From positions 682,001 through 746,000 of the forward strand of contig NZ_JAHUWH010000001.1 in the NCBI RefSeq assembly GCF_019219095.1: a stretch of DNA of 64,000 nucleotides. The letters are read 5' to 3'. This DNA comes from Acidovorax sp. sic0104 (GTDB taxonomy: Bacteria > Pseudomonadota > Gammaproteobacteria > Burkholderiales > Burkholderiaceae_C). Below, piece after piece: positions 53,879 through 63,734 of this stretch; within the stretch, counting starts at the first letter, position 1, and each line of letters starts with the position of its first letter. The position numbers and the translations under genes were made by a program. Below the pieces are notes generated by a model that was given only the letters and a program-made list of their open reading frames with translations, was not told the DNA's origin and did not search any database.

Positions 53879-55809
53879 GCAGCACCTCCCATCGCATCGT
53901 CGGCCAGCGCGCGCACGGTGTCGCAGAAGACCTGCGCCCGGTGCTCGTAGCCACGGAACATGTCGAAGCTCGCGCACGCGGGCGACATCAGCACCGCATC
54001 GCCCGCATGCGCGCGCTGCCTGGCCAGTTCCACGGCCAGGGGTAGCGTTTCGGCGTCGACCAGCACCACGCCGCAGTCCTGCAGCGCGGCGCGGATCTGC
54101 GGCGCATCGCGCCCGATGAGCACCACGGCGCGTGCGTAACGCGCCACGGGTGCCGCCAGGGGCGAAAAATCCTGCCCCTTGCCGTCTCCGCCGAGAATGA
54201 CGACGATGCGGCGCTCCGCGCCCAGGCCGGTGAGCGCTGCCACGGTGGCGCCAACGTTCGTACCCTTGCTGTCGTCGAAGTACTCGACCTCGTTGATGAT
54301 CGCCACGGGCTCCACGCGGTGTGGCTCCCCGCGGTACTCGCGCAGGCCGTACAGCAGCGGCGCGAGCGTGCACCCTGCCGCCGAGGCCAGCGCCAGTGCG
54401 GCCAGCGCGTTCACCGCGTTGTGGCGGCCGCGGATACGCAGAGCATCCGCCGGCATGAGGCGCTGGACGTGCAGGTCTTCGACCGTTTCGTTGCGGCCGC
54501 GCTTGCGGGTCTCGTCGGCATCCATGGCGCGCACCAGCCAGGGCATGCCGTTCACGGTCTCGATACCAAAGTCGCCCGGGCGCCGGGGCATGTCGGCGCC
54601 GAAGGTGATGTGCTCGCGCACCTGGGGCTTTTGCAGTTTGACCTTCACGGGCGCCGGCAGCATCTGCATCACCACAGCGTCGTCGCGGTTCAGGATCATC
54701 AGGCCGGTCTGGCCGAAGATGCAGGCCTTGGCGGCGGCATATGCTGCCATGTCGCCGTGCCAGTCCAGGTGGTCCTGCGTGACGTTGAGCACCGTGGCGG
54801 CCGTCGGTTCGAAACCGGCGACACCATCAAGCTGGAAGCTCGACAGCTCCAGCACCCACACCTCGGGCAGCGTGGCGGCGTCGATGTGGCCGGCCAGCGT
54901 GTCGAGCAGCGTGGGGCCGATGTTGCCGGCCACGGCCACCGTCCGGCCCGAGCGCTCCACGAGCTGGCCCGTGAGCGATGTGACCGTGGTCTTGCCATTG
55001 GTGCCGGTGATGGCCAGCACGGCTGGGGCATAGCCATGCGACGCGCGCAGCGTGGCCAGCGCCATGGCGTACAAGGTCAATTCACCGCCGACCACCAACC
55101 CGATTGCGCGGGCAGCTACAAAAACAGGAGCAACCGTCTCAGGACTCAGGCCGGGCGAGCGATAGACCGCATGCAAGCCCTGGCCATCCACCAGGGCCGC
55201 ATCGAAGGCCCCGGCCACGAAACGCACCTGGGGCAGCTCCTGCTGCAGTGCCGCGAGCTGCGGGGGCGCCTCGCGCGTGTCGGCCACCGTCACCGTCGCA
55301 CCGCAGCGCACGCACCAGCGCGCCATGGCCAGCCCCGAGGCACCCAGCCCGAGGATGAGAATGTTCTGCCCCTGCAGTGGCACCATGCCCTGGCCGGGCG
55401 GGCCCAGGGGCTCGGTGGGTTCCTCCGTCTCGTCGGCCGCCGCAGCGGCGTTTTCTTGCTCGACGTCGGCGGGGTCGGGCTCCGGCGTGGCCGGTGCATC
55501 CGTCGCCGCGACGTCGGCGAAGATCTGCGCGACAAAGTCGGCAGCGGCCTTGGCGGCGGAGATGGCGGGTGGTTTTTCGGGGTCCCACGCAGAGGTGGCA
55601 GCCGCCGTGCCCGAACGTGGTGCTGCAGCGGCAGGTGATGGCTCGGCGGCGGCCGCATCTGCGGGCGCATCCATGGATGCGGCTTCTGCCTGCACCTCGC
55701 CCGCCATTGGCGGCGGGACAGGCGCATCCCCGCCCGCCGGCACCTCGGAGGGCTGCTGCGCCGTCGGGGGAACGGTTGGCGCGGGGATGAGGGGATCGTC
55801 CGGATTCAT
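53875..55809 (-). CDS. murD: UDP-MurNAc-L-Ala D-glutamate ligase MurD with long N-terminal extension
   Basis: 644 residues, about 150-200 longer than usual MurD. Residues 1 to about 140 are Pro/Ala/Glu-rich and look disordered; the enzyme then begins with [18 protein letters not shown] (internal Met 142 in this numbering). Motifs: ATP loop [79 protein letters not shown]. The ATG at 55809 overlaps the mraY stop (ATGA), has the coupling seen elsewhere in the cluster, and the extension is in frame without stops, so it is probably translated. The internal ATG at 55386 is the alternative. Confidence 0.94.
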   Translation of the reverse strand: MNPDDPLIPAPTVPPTAQQPSEVPAGGDAPVPPPMAGEVQAEAASMDAPADAAAAEPSPAAAAPRSGTAAATSAWDPEKPPAISAAKAAADFVAQIFADVAATDAPATPEPDPADVEQENAAAAADETEEPTEPLGPPGQGMVPLQGQNILILGLGASGLAMARWCVRCGATVTVADTREAPPQLAALQQELPQVRFVAGAFDAALVDGQGLHAVYRSPGLSPETVAPVFVAARAIGLVVGGELTLYAMALATLRASHGYAPAVLAITGTNGKTTVTSLTGQLVERSGRTVAVAGNIGPTLLDTLAGHIDAATLPEVWVLELSSFQLDGVAGFEPTAATVLNVTQDHLDWHGDMAAYAAAKACIFGQTGLMILNRDDAVVMQMLPAPVKVKLQKPQVREHITFGADMPRRPGDFGIETVNGMPWLVRAMDADETRKRGRNETVEDLHVQRLMPADALRIRGRHNAVNALAALALASAAGCTLAPLLYGLREYRGEPHRVEPVAIINEVEYFDDSKGTNVGATVAALTGLGAERRIVVILGGDGKGQDFSPLAAPVARYARAVVLIGRDAPQIRAALQDCGVVLVDAETLPLAVELARQRAHAGDAVLMSPACASFDMFRGYEHRAQVFCDTVRALADDAMGGAA

Positions 55810-56984
55810 CGCAGTTTCAACGTCGACAGGCCGATAAGGCACAGCAGCATGGTGATGATCCAGAAGCGCACGACCACCTGCGTTTCCTTCCAGCCGCTCT
55901 TCTCGAAGTGGTGGTGCAGCGGCGCCATCTTGAGCAGGCGCCGGCCTTCACCGTAGCGGCGCTTGGTGTACTTGAACCAGGCCACCTGCAGCATGACGGA
56001 CAGCGCCTCGACCACGAAGATGCCGCCCATGATGGCCAGCACGATCTCCTGGCGCACGATGATGGCGATGGTGCCCAGGGCACCGCCCAGCGCCAGTGCG
56101 CCCACATCGCCCATGAAGACCTGCGCCGGATGCGCGTTGAACCACAGGAACGCCAGGCCCGCGCCTGCCATGGCAGCGCAGAAGATCAGCAACTCGCCCG
56201 AGCCGGGGATGTGCGGGAAGAACAGGTACTTGGAGTACACCGAGCTGCCGGTCACGTACGCGAACACGCCCAGGGCCGATCCCACCATCACGACCGGCAT
56301 GATGGCCAGGCCATCGAGGCCGTCCGTCAGGTTCACCGCGTTGCTGGAGCCCACGATGACGAGGTAGGTCAGGATCACGAAGCCCAGCACGCCGAGCGGG
56401 TAGCTCACTTCCTTGAAGAACGGCAGTTGCAGGCCGGCCTTGGGCGGCAGGTCGAGCGAGAAGCCCGACTGCACCCAGCCCACGAACAGCTCCCACACCT
56501 TGGCGTTGGAGCTCTCGGAAATGCTGAACACCAGGTACAGCGCGGCCGTGAGGCCGATCACCGACTGCCACAGGTACTTCTCGCGCGAGCGCATACCCTC
56601 AGGGTCCTTGTTGACCACCTTGCGCCAGTCGTCCACCCAGCCGATGGCACCAAAGCCCAGCGTGACAATCAGCACGATCCACACGAACCGGTTGGACAGG
56701 TCGAACCACAGCAGCGTGGAGATGGCGATCGACAGCAGGATGAGCACGCCGCCCATGGTGGGCGTGCCGCTCTTGGACAGGTGCGACTGCATCGCGTAGC
56801 CACGGATGGGCTGGCCGATCTTGAGCGAGGTGAGCACGCGGATCACCTTGGGGCCCGCCACCAGGCCGATGAGCAGCGCCGTCATGGCCGCCATCACCGC
56901 CCGGAAGGTGAGGTACTGGAATACGCGGAAGAAGCCGAATTCGGGCGACAGGCCCTGCAGCCATTGCGACAGGATCAGCAGCAT
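55806..56984 (-). CDS. mraY: Phospho-MurNAc-pentapeptide translocase MraY
   Basis: 392 residues, ten membrane helices. Transfers phospho-MurNAc-pentapeptide to undecaprenyl phosphate, giving lipid I. Signatures: [27 protein letters not shown] with the Asp pair, [28 protein letters not shown], and [15 protein letters not shown] with the HHH motif. Starts [19 protein letters not shown], typical for betaproteobacteria. Confidence 0.98.
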   Translation of the reverse strand: MLLILSQWLQGLSPEFGFFRVFQYLTFRAVMAAMTALLIGLVAGPKVIRVLTSLKIGQPIRGYAMQSHLSKSGTPTMGGVLILLSIAISTLLWFDLSNRFVWIVLIVTLGFGAIGWVDDWRKVVNKDPEGMRSREKYLWQSVIGLTAALYLVFSISESSNAKVWELFVGWVQSGFSLDLPPKAGLQLPFFKEVSYPLGVLGFVILTYLVIVGSSNAVNLTDGLDGLAIMPVVMVGSALGVFAYVTGSSVYSKYLFFPHIPGSGELLIFCAAMAGAGLAFLWFNAHPAQVFMGDVGALALGGALGTIAIIVRQEIVLAIMGGIFVVEALSVMLQVAWFKYTKRRYGEGRRLLKMAPLHHHFEKSGWKETQVVVRFWIITMLLCLIGLSTLKLR

Positions 56985-57053
56985 GCTGCACCTCCCGCGG
57001 ACATCGGCGCCAGGCGGGCGCCGGTCGTGGCAGTCAAGAAGACCCGCGCGTTC

Positions 57054-58526
57054 TCATTGCGTTGCGCCATGGTGTCCCTCCGGTGTCCTGCTCTGCGCTG
57101 GTTGTTGTTCTTGTGCCTGCACCTGTGCGGCGGAAGCGATTGCCTCCACCACCTGTTCCATCTTCATGAATCGGGATCCCTTGACCAGCACGCTGCCCAC
57201 CGTGGGCAGGGCCTGGCGCACTGCATCCTGCAATGCGCCCATATCGTTGAAATGCCGCGCCGCACCGCCCTGGTCTTTGCCGTAGGCCGTGATGGCGTGC
57301 ACCGACTGGTTCCCCAGCGCGAACAGGCCGGGGATGCGGGCCGAGCGCGCATGCGCACCCGCCTCGGCGTGGAACTGCGGCCCCTGGTCGCCCACCTCGC
57401 CCATGTCGCCAAGCACCAGCAATTGCGGGGCGGGCAGTTCGGCCAGCACGTCGATGGCAGCGCGCATGGAATCGGGGTTGGCGTTGTAGGTGTCGTCCAC
57501 CACGGTGACCTCGCGGCCCGCGATGCGCACGCTGAAGGCGCGCGAGCGGCCCTTGACGGGCGTGAAGCTGGCCAGCCCCTGCACGATGGCGTCGAGGGGC
57601 GCGCCGGCACAGAGCGTGCAGGCGGCGGCGGCCAAGGCATTCGTCACGTTGTGGCGCCCGGCGATGCGCAGTTGCGTGGCCACATCGCCCTGCGGCGTGG
57701 CGATGGTGACGGACCAGGCGCCCTGCTCCCAGGCCGCGCTGCGACATGCCACATCGCCCCCGTCGCCGAAGGTGACGGTGCGGCGGCCCTGCGCGAGCGA
57801 GTGCCACAGGCCGGTGTAGGCATCGCCCGCCGGGAACACCGCCACGCCATCGGCAGGCAGGCTGGCGAAGACCGAGCCGTTCTCGCGCGCCACGGCCTCC
57901 ACGGTGTGCATGAATTCCAGGTGCTCGCGCTGCGCGTTGTTGACGAGCGCCACCGTGGGCTGCGCCATGGCGGACAGCAGGGCGATCTCGCCCGGGTGGT
58001 TCATGCCCATCTCGATCACAGCCGCCGCGTGCGTGGCCCGCAGGCGCAGCAGCATCAAGGGAACGCCGATGTCGTTGTTGAAGTTGCCCTGCGTGGCAAA
58101 GGCACGTTCTTCGTTCGGGCCCTGCCAGGCGCGCAGGATGGACGCGATCATCTGCGTCACGGTGGTCTTGCCGTTGCTGCCGGTCACGCCGATCAGCGGC
58201 AAGCCGAACTGTGCGCGCCAGCCGGTGGCCAGCGCCCCCATGGCGGCCAGGCTGTTCGGCACCTCGATGCCGGGCAGGCCGGCGGCTTCGAGACCGCCGT
58301 GGGCGATGGCCGCGGCAGCCCCACCGGTGCGGGCATCGGCCAGGAATGCGTTGGCATCGAAGCGCTCGCCCTTCAAGGCCACGAACAGGTCGCCCGCCTG
58401 CAGCGTGCGGGTGTCGGTGTGCACGCGGGCCAGCGGCGTGGCGCCATCGCCCACCAGCCGCGCCGTGGGGATGCGCGGCAGCACCAGGTCGAACGCCTGC
58501 TGCAAAGTCATCGCCGAACTGCTCAT
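57054..58526 (-). CDS. murF: UDP-MurNAc-tripeptide D-Ala-D-Ala ligase MurF
   Basis: 490 residues. N-terminal domain with HTDTRTLQAGDLFVALKGERFDANAF, ATP loop GSNGKTTVTQM, EMGMNHPGEIALLS, NAQREHLEFM, GRHNVTNALAAAA, VVDDTYNANPDSMRAA and LVLGDMGEVGDQG. The tail after GSRFMKMEQVVEA is a Gln-rich stretch. Start overlaps the murE stop by 4 nt. Confidence 0.97.
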   Translation of the reverse strand: MSSSAMTLQQAFDLVLPRIPTARLVGDGATPLARVHTDTRTLQAGDLFVALKGERFDANAFLADARTGGAAAAIAHGGLEAAGLPGIEVPNSLAAMGALATGWRAQFGLPLIGVTGSNGKTTVTQMIASILRAWQGPNEERAFATQGNFNNDIGVPLMLLRLRATHAAAVIEMGMNHPGEIALLSAMAQPTVALVNNAQREHLEFMHTVEAVARENGSVFASLPADGVAVFPAGDAYTGLWHSLAQGRRTVTFGDGGDVACRSAAWEQGAWSVTIATPQGDVATQLRIAGRHNVTNALAAAACTLCAGAPLDAIVQGLASFTPVKGRSRAFSVRIAGREVTVVDDTYNANPDSMRAAIDVLAELPAPQLLVLGDMGEVGDQGPQFHAEAGAHARSARIPGLFALGNQSVHAITAYGKDQGGAARHFNDMGALQDAVRQALPTVGSVLVKGSRFMKMEQVVEAIASAAQVQAQEQQPAQSRTPEGHHGATQ

Positions 58527-60040
58527 GGGCGGGCTCCCCGTGCCTGCAGCGCGCTGTGCGCATGGGCCATGTCAGAGAACGGCACGCGCACGCCCGCCGT
58601 TTCCTGTGTGTCTTCATGGCCCTTGCCGGCGATCAGCACCACGTCGGCGGGCGCGGCTTCGGCCAGCGCCATGGCGATGGCGACGGCCCGGTCGGGCTCG
58701 GCACGCACGGTGCGGCCGGCAATGGTGCCCTGCAGGATCTGGTGAAGGATGGCTGCCGGATCTTCGCTGCGCGGGTTGTCGCTGGTCACGACCACATGGT
58801 CGGCGTGCTGCTGCGCCACTGCGCCCATCAGCGGGCGCTTGGCGGCATCCCGGTCGCCACCGCAGCCGAACACGCACCACAGATGGCCGCCGCGCTCACG
58901 CGCCAGCGGGCGCAGGGCCTGCAGCACCTTGTCCAGCGCATCGGGAGTGTGGGCGTAGTCCACCGCCACGAGTGGTTGGCCGGGCGTCTGGATCTGCTCC
59001 ATGCGGCCCGGCACCGGCGAGAGCTGGGCGCAGGCATACAAAGCATGCTCCAGCGGCACGCCCAGAGCGCGCAGGCCGGCCAGCACCCCGAGCAGGTTGG
59101 AGACGTTGTACAGGCCGATCACGCGTGTTTGCAGAACGTGGGCATGCACGCCTTCGGCCACGGTGAAGCGCAGGCCGCCCTCGCCCATGGCGATGTCGCG
59201 CGCACACAGGCGGGCGGGGCCGGTGACCGACACGCTCCAAAGGTCCAGCATGCGGTCGGCCAGCGAGGCATGCAGTTCGGCCCCGCGAGGGTCGTCGATG
59301 TTGACCACGGCGGACTGCAGGCCCGGCCAGTCGAAGAGCATGCTCTTGGCCTGCCAGTAGGCGGTCATGCCGGGGTGGTAGTCCAGGTGGTCCTGCGTGA
59401 AGTTGGTGAACAGCGCCACGCGGATGCGCGTGCCTACCATGCGGTGCTCGGCCAGGCCGATGGACGAGGCCTCGATGGCGCAGGCCGTGCGCCCCGCGTC
59501 GGTGAACTGCTGGAACGCGTGCTGCAGCCGCACCGGGTCGGGTGTGGTCATGCCCGTGCTGACCACCGCTGGCGGTACGCCAATGCCCAAAGTGCCCACC
59601 ATCGCGCATCCGCCGTGCGCAATCAGCTCATTTTTTGATAGCAAATTGAGGGCTTCGGCAATCCACCAGGCGGTGCTGGTCTTTCCATTGGTACCGGTGA
59701 CGGCCAGCACGTCCAGGCGCTGCGTGGGGTGCTCGAACCAGTCGGCCGCGATCAGGCCGGTGGCGGCCTTCAGGCCGCGCAGGGCGGCAATGGGCAGGCT
59801 GTGCAGGCCGTCCAGCGGGAAGGCTTCGACGCCTTCGTGCTCCACCAGGCAGGCCACCGCGCCCCGCGCGAGCGCATCGCCGACGTGCGCGCGGCCATCG
59901 GTGGCGGCGCCGGGCCAGGCGATGAAACCGTCGCCCGCGCGGACCAGGCGGCTGTCGGTCTGCAGCGTGCCTGTGACGCGTTCGCGCAGCCAGGCCACGG
60001 CGTCGTGCACCGATGCGAGCAGGGGCAGGGTTGCCGTCAT
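58523..60040 (-). CDS. murE: UDP-MurNAc-dipeptide meso-DAP ligase MurE
   Basis: 505 residues. ATP loop GTNGKTSTAWWIAE, EASSIGLAEHRM, NFTQDHLDYH, GLYNVSNLLGVLAGL, VDYAHTPDALDKVL and the DNPRSEDP motif that specifies meso-diaminopimelate rather than lysine. Between the ATP loop and the next strand, about 7 extra residues (LLSKNELIAHGG) are encoded by DNA resembling the dispersed ATAGC repeat (59624-59652). ATG 60040 overlaps the ftsI stop. Confidence 0.97.
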   Translation of the reverse strand: MTATLPLLASVHDAVAWLRERVTGTLQTDSRLVRAGDGFIAWPGAATDGRAHVGDALARGAVACLVEHEGVEAFPLDGLHSLPIAALRGLKAATGLIAADWFEHPTQRLDVLAVTGTNGKTSTAWWIAEALNLLSKNELIAHGGCAMVGTLGIGVPPAVVSTGMTTPDPVRLQHAFQQFTDAGRTACAIEASSIGLAEHRMVGTRIRVALFTNFTQDHLDYHPGMTAYWQAKSMLFDWPGLQSAVVNIDDPRGAELHASLADRMLDLWSVSVTGPARLCARDIAMGEGGLRFTVAEGVHAHVLQTRVIGLYNVSNLLGVLAGLRALGVPLEHALYACAQLSPVPGRMEQIQTPGQPLVAVDYAHTPDALDKVLQALRPLARERGGHLWCVFGCGGDRDAAKRPLMGAVAQQHADHVVVTSDNPRSEDPAAILHQILQGTIAGRTVRAEPDRAVAIAMALAEAAPADVVLIAGKGHEDTQETAGVRVPFSDMAHAHSALQARGARP

Positions 60041-61782
60041 AGCGATTCCTCCACGGCGTTGGCCACGATCTGCGGCTTGACGGCCATGTCCGGCTGCACG
60101 CCCATCATGCGCAGGGTCTGCTGCACGACTTCGCTGAACACGGGCGCGGCCACGGCACCGCCGTAGAACACGCCGTTGCTGGGCTCGTCGATCATCACGG
60201 CCACGATGATGCGCGGCTTGTCGATGGGCGCCATCCCGGTGAACCACGCACGGTACTTGCCCGATGCGTAGTTCTTGCCGACCTGCTTGCGCGCCGTGCC
60301 GGACTTGCCGCCGACCGAATAGCCCAGGGTCTGCGCCTTCTGGCCCGTGCCGCCGGGGCCCGCAGCCATCTGCAGCATCTTGCGCACCTGGTCGGCCGTG
60401 CGCTCGGAGAACACCGGCACGCCCAGCGCAGGCTCGGAGGTCTTGAACATGGTGGCCGGAATCACGCGGCCGCCGTTGGCAAACACCGTGTACGAACGCG
60501 CCATCTGAAACAGGCTGGCCGACAGGCCGTAGCCGTACGACATGGTGGCCTGCTCCACCGGCCGCCAGGTCTTGTAAGGGCGCAAACGGCCGGTCACCAC
60601 GCCGGGGAAGTGCAGCTGCGGCTTCTGGCCAAAGCCCGCGGCCGAGAAGGTCTCCCACATCTCGCGCGCGGGCATCTGCATGGCGATCTTGGTGGTGCCC
60701 ACGTTGCTCGACTTCTGGATCACGCCTTCGACCGTGAGCAGGCCGTAGTTGTGCGTGTCCGAGATGGTGGAGCCCGTGATGTTGATGCGGCCGGGGGTGG
60801 TGTCCACCGGTGTCTCGGGGCGCACGCGTCCGCTCTCCAGGGCCAGGCCGATGGTGAAGGGCTTCATGGTCGAGCCGGGCTCGAACACGTCGGTGAGCGC
60901 GCGGTTGCGCAGTTGCTCGCCCGTGAGGTTCTGCCGCTTGTCTGGCACGTAGCTCGGGTAGTTGGCCAGCGCCAGCACTTCGCCGGTGTGCGCGTCGAGC
61001 ACCACCACGCTGCCCGCCTTGGCCTTGTGCAGCGCGACCTGGTCGCGCAGCTTCTGGTAGGCGAAGAACTGCACCTTGCTGTCGATGGACAGCTGCATGT
61101 CCTTGCCGTCGACCGGCTGGACGGTCTCGCCCACGCCCTCGACCACGCGGCCCAGGCGGTCCTTGATCACACGGCGGGAGCCGGCCTTGCCGGCCAGGTC
61201 CTTGTCGAAGGCCAGCTCCATGCCTTCCTGGCCATGGTCTTCCACGTTGGTGAAGCCCACTACGTGCGCCGCAGCTTCACCCTCGGGGTACTGGCGTTTG
61301 TATTCCTTGCGCTGGTAGATGCCCTTGATGTCGAGCTTGGCGATCTGCTGGCCCACGTCCCAGTCGAGCTGGCGCTTGATCCAGACGAACGTCTTGTCCT
61401 CGTCGGCCAGCTTCTTTTGCAGGTCGGCCAGGGGCATGTCGAGCAGCTTGGCCAGTTGCTTGAGCTTGGCCCGGATCTCGGGCTTGTCCTGCTCGACGTC
61501 TTCGGGGATGGCCCAGATGCTGGCCGCCGGCACGCTGGATGCGAGGATGAGGCCGTTGCGGTCCACGATCTTGCCGCGGTTGGCCGGCAGCTCCAGCGTG
61601 CGGGCAAACCGCACTTCGCCCTGTCGCTGGAAGAACGCATTGCCGAACACCTGCACATACGCGGCACGCCCGACCAGACCCAGAAAGCCCAGCGCGATCA
61701 TGGCCACGATGAACTTGCTGCGCCAGACCGGCGTCTTGCTCGCCAGCAGGGGGCTGGCGGTGTAGACCACGCTGCGGCTCAT
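60037..61782 (-). CDS. ftsI: Septal peptidoglycan transpeptidase FtsI (PBP3)
   Basis: 581 residues. Cytoplasmic tail and one membrane helix (about 27-47), pedestal domain (NRGKIVDRNGLILASSVPAA), then the transpeptidase: SxxK serine in FEPGSTMKPFTIG, KSSNVGTTKIA (SxN), and KSGTA in VGGKSGTARKQ (KTG-type). It cross-links septal peptidoglycan with FtsW. Overlaps ftsL and murE by 4 nt each. Confidence 0.97.
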   Translation of the reverse strand: MSRSVVYTASPLLASKTPVWRSKFIVAMIALGFLGLVGRAAYVQVFGNAFFQRQGEVRFARTLELPANRGKIVDRNGLILASSVPAASIWAIPEDVEQDKPEIRAKLKQLAKLLDMPLADLQKKLADEDKTFVWIKRQLDWDVGQQIAKLDIKGIYQRKEYKRQYPEGEAAAHVVGFTNVEDHGQEGMELAFDKDLAGKAGSRRVIKDRLGRVVEGVGETVQPVDGKDMQLSIDSKVQFFAYQKLRDQVALHKAKAGSVVVLDAHTGEVLALANYPSYVPDKRQNLTGEQLRNRALTDVFEPGSTMKPFTIGLALESGRVRPETPVDTTPGRINITGSTISDTHNYGLLTVEGVIQKSSNVGTTKIAMQMPAREMWETFSAAGFGQKPQLHFPGVVTGRLRPYKTWRPVEQATMSYGYGLSASLFQMARSYTVFANGGRVIPATMFKTSEPALGVPVFSERTADQVRKMLQMAAGPGGTGQKAQTLGYSVGGKSGTARKQVGKNYASGKYRAWFTGMAPIDKPRIIVAVMIDEPSNGVFYGGAVAAPVFSEVVQQTLRMMGVQPDMAVKPQIVANAVEESL

Positions 61783-62102
61783 GGCTGCACTCCTTGCGCG
61801 GGCGCGGCGCTGGCGGCGGCGGCAGAAGCGCTCACGCCCTGCGGATCCGACACGTACTGCGTGATGGCCGGCGTGGCGGTGCGCATGTTCAGCTGCGCGC
61901 GCGCGATCTTTTCAACGCGCAGCGGCGTCGCCTGCGCGCGCTTTTCCACCTGCAGGCGCTGATGCTCGGTGTCCAGGCGGCGCGCTTCCACGGTGGCGCG
62001 GTCGAGCTCGGTGAACAGGCGGCGCGACTCGTACTGGGTGTGCACGAGATAGATCGCGCTGGCCAGCACGGCCATCAGCAGCACCAGGTTGAGCCTGGTC
62101 AT
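61779..62102 (-). CDS. ftsL: Cell division protein FtsL
   Basis: 107 residues. Very short cytoplasmic tip (MTRLN), a membrane helix ([20 protein letters not shown]), a periplasmic coiled coil ([27 protein letters not shown], in part), and an Ala-rich tail. It bridges FtsQ/FtsB and FtsW/FtsI. Coupled to rsmH and ftsI by 4-nt overlaps. Confidence 0.95.
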   Translation of the reverse strand: MTRLNLVLLMAVLASAIYLVHTQYESRRLFTELDRATVEARRLDTEHQRLQVEKRAQATPLRVEKIARAQLNMRTATPAITQYVSDPQGVSASAAAASAAPAQGVQP

Positions 62103-63028
62103 GCTGGCACCTCCGTGCGCTCGGCCACGCGCATGATCGCGCTGCGCGAGCGCGGGTTGGCGGCCACCTCGGCAGCGCTGGGCTTGACGCGGTCCAGCGC
62201 CACGAGCTTCATCGCCTGGGGCGCGGCGAACGGCGCGCGGCGGTCGAAGACTTCCTTGGAGTGCTTGGCGATGAACTGCTTGACGATGCGGTCTTCCAGC
62301 GAGTGAAAGCTGATCACCACCAGGCGGCCGCCGGGCTGCAGCACCGACAGGCTGGCCTCTAGCGCCTGTTGCAGCTCTTCAAGCTCAGCGTTGATGAAAA
62401 TCCGTAGAGCCTGAAATGTGCGCGTTGCAGGGTTCTGGCCCGGCTCGCGGGTCTTGACCGCGCCAGCCACGAGATCGGCCAGTTCGGCGGTGGTTGCAAG
62501 AGGGCCCCGTTCTTCGCGCCGAGCAACAATCGCCTTTGCAATGGGGCCAGCAAACCGTTCTTCACCGTAGTCACGTATCACCTCCGCAATCTGACCGACT
62601 TCGGCCGTGGCCAACCAATCGGCCACGCTCTCGCCGCGCGTGGTGTCCATGCGCATGTCCAGCGGGCCATCGAAACGGAAACTGAAACCCCGCCCGGGGC
62701 TGTCGATCTGGGGCGAGCTGACCCCCAGGTCCATGAGCACACCTGCGGCGCTGCCGGCGGGCAGGTCGGCGATGTGGCGAAATCCTTCGTGCCGAATGGA
62801 AAAACGCGCATCGGTGATGCGCGTTGCTTCGGCGATGGCTTCCGGGTCCTTGTCAAAGGCGACAAGGCGCCCCTGCTCCCCTAGCCGCAGCAGGATGAGC
62901 CGCGAATGCCCCCCGCGCCCGAAGGTGCCGTCGATCCACGTGCCCGAAGGCTGCGCGCCCGCGCCGCCAAGCAGTGCGTCCACGGCTTCGTCGAGCAGGA
63001 CGGTGGTGTGTTGCAGAGCCTCTGTCAC
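62099..63028 (-). CDS. rsmH: 16S rRNA m4C1402 methyltransferase RsmH (MraW)
   Basis: 309 residues. SAM-binding [52 protein letters not shown]-type block ([13 protein letters not shown]), and the late [18 protein letters not shown] 63028 is the start, with AGAGG upstream. It follows mraZ by 9 nt. Confidence 0.97.
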   Translation of the reverse strand: MTEALQHTTVLLDEAVDALLGGAGAQPSGTWIDGTFGRGGHSRLILLRLGEQGRLVAFDKDPEAIAEATRITDARFSIRHEGFRHIADLPAGSAAGVLMDLGVSSPQIDSPGRGFSFRFDGPLDMRMDTTRGESVADWLATAEVGQIAEVIRDYGEERFAGPIAKAIVARREERGPLATTAELADLVAGAVKTREPGQNPATRTFQALRIFINAELEELQQALEASLSVLQPGGRLVVISFHSLEDRIVKQFIAKHSKEVFDRRAPFAAPQAMKLVALDRVKPSAAEVAANPRSRSAIMRVAERTEVPA

Positions 63029-63037
63029 CGTGCGCCT

Positions 63038-63466
63038 CTAGAAAGAGAAGTCCTTGAAGACATCCGGCATGTCGCCCTGCATGGCCTTGGCCTCCTGCTC
63101 GTCGTACGTGGCCTTGTCCCAGAGTTCAAAGTGGTTGCCCATGCCCAGCAGCATGGTGTCCTTGGAGATGCCGGCCGCCTGGCGCAGCTCGGGCGAGATC
63201 AGCACGCGGCCGGTGGCGTCCATCTCGACGTCCATCGCGTTGCCCAGAAAGATGCGCTTCCACCACTGGGCGGACATGGGCAGCTCGGCGATGCGCTCGC
63301 GAAACTTCTCCCACTCCGGACGGGGGAACACCATCAGGCAGCCGTGGGGGTGCTTGGTGATCGTGAGCTGGCCCGATGCGGTGGCCGCGAGCACGTCACG
63401 ATGCCGGGTCGGCACGGACAGCCGACCCTTCGCATCGAGACTTAGCGACGAGGCACCTTGGAACAC
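63038..63466 (-). CDS. mraZ: Transcriptional regulator MraZ
   Basis: 142 residues from a GTG at 63466. Two AbrB-like (SpoVT/MazE type) repeats: [20 protein letters not shown] and [20 protein letters not shown], each with the D-x-x-GR-(V/L)-x-(V/I)-P core. The length and start equal those of the family; in-frame ATG codons at 63538 and 63511 would add 15-24 residues and run into the operator region. MraZ forms ring oligomers and represses the dcw promoter through direct repeats, seen here at 63526-63560. Confidence 0.95.
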   Translation of the reverse strand: MFQGASSLSLDAKGRLSVPTRHRDVLAATASGQLTITKHPHGCLMVFPRPEWEKFRERIAELPMSAQWWKRIFLGNAMDVEMDATGRVLISPELRQAAGISKDTMLLGMGNHFELWDKATYDEQEAKAMQGDMPDVFKDFSF

Positions 63467-63525
63467 GGACGATTTCCCAACTCGGACTTGTTGATCCTTC
63501 AGAGCCCGCATCGGGGCCGGAAGGG

Positions 63526-63560
63526 CACTTTTCACCACTTAATTGCACTTTTTTGCACTG
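63526..63560 (-). promoter_or_regulatory. MraZ-box: four direct repeats at 10-bp period
   Basis: On the minus strand CAGTG, AAGTG, AAGTG and AAGTG begin exactly 10 nt apart (plus-strand CACTG 63556-63560, CACTT 63546-63550, CACTT 63536-63540, CACTT 63526-63530). Known MraZ operators in other bacteria are three or four AAAGTG-type repeats at this spacing. They overlap the -10 and start region of the likely mra promoter, fitting autorepression. Confidence 0.85.
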
Positions 63561-63584
63561 TAGCAGGAAAAGCACGCCGAACAA
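63557..63584 (-). promoter_or_regulatory. Likely mra (dcw) promoter
   Basis: On the minus strand TTGTTC - 16 nt - TACAGT. The -10 hexamer overlaps the first MraZ repeat. The -35 match is weak and the assignment rests mainly on position about 90-120 nt before mraZ and on the operator. Confidence 0.45.
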
Positions 63585-63694
63585 GGGGGCGTCCACCAAA
63601 CTTTTGTAATGAAATCAACGACTTAGAAGCGACTTTGCAGACCAGAAATTGGCAAAAGTCGTTGAAAAAGAAGAACTTACGGCGGGCTATGAAA

Positions 63695-63734
63695 GTGACC
63701 TCTCAAGCCCAGCCGCCCGCCCCCGAGTGGTCAC
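63695..63734 (-). terminator. Possible terminator overlapping the hslU stop
   Basis: On the minus strand GTGACCACTC and GAGAGGTCAC pair (9 of 10) around a 20-nt loop and are followed by TTTC. It would separate hslU from the dcw promoter. The long loop and short U-run make it uncertain. Confidence 0.35.

Noticed and set aside
52530-54373. Long in-frame extensions upstream of murG and ftsW
   Set aside because: They lack conserved sequence, pass through neighbouring genes in other phases, and internal starts with 4-nt overlaps or family-type N-termini are better.
63526-63560. CRISPR or simple microsatellite reading of the 10-bp spaced CACTT repeats
   Set aside because: Units are 5 bp, only four copies, and the place at the mraZ promoter fits the known MraZ operator.
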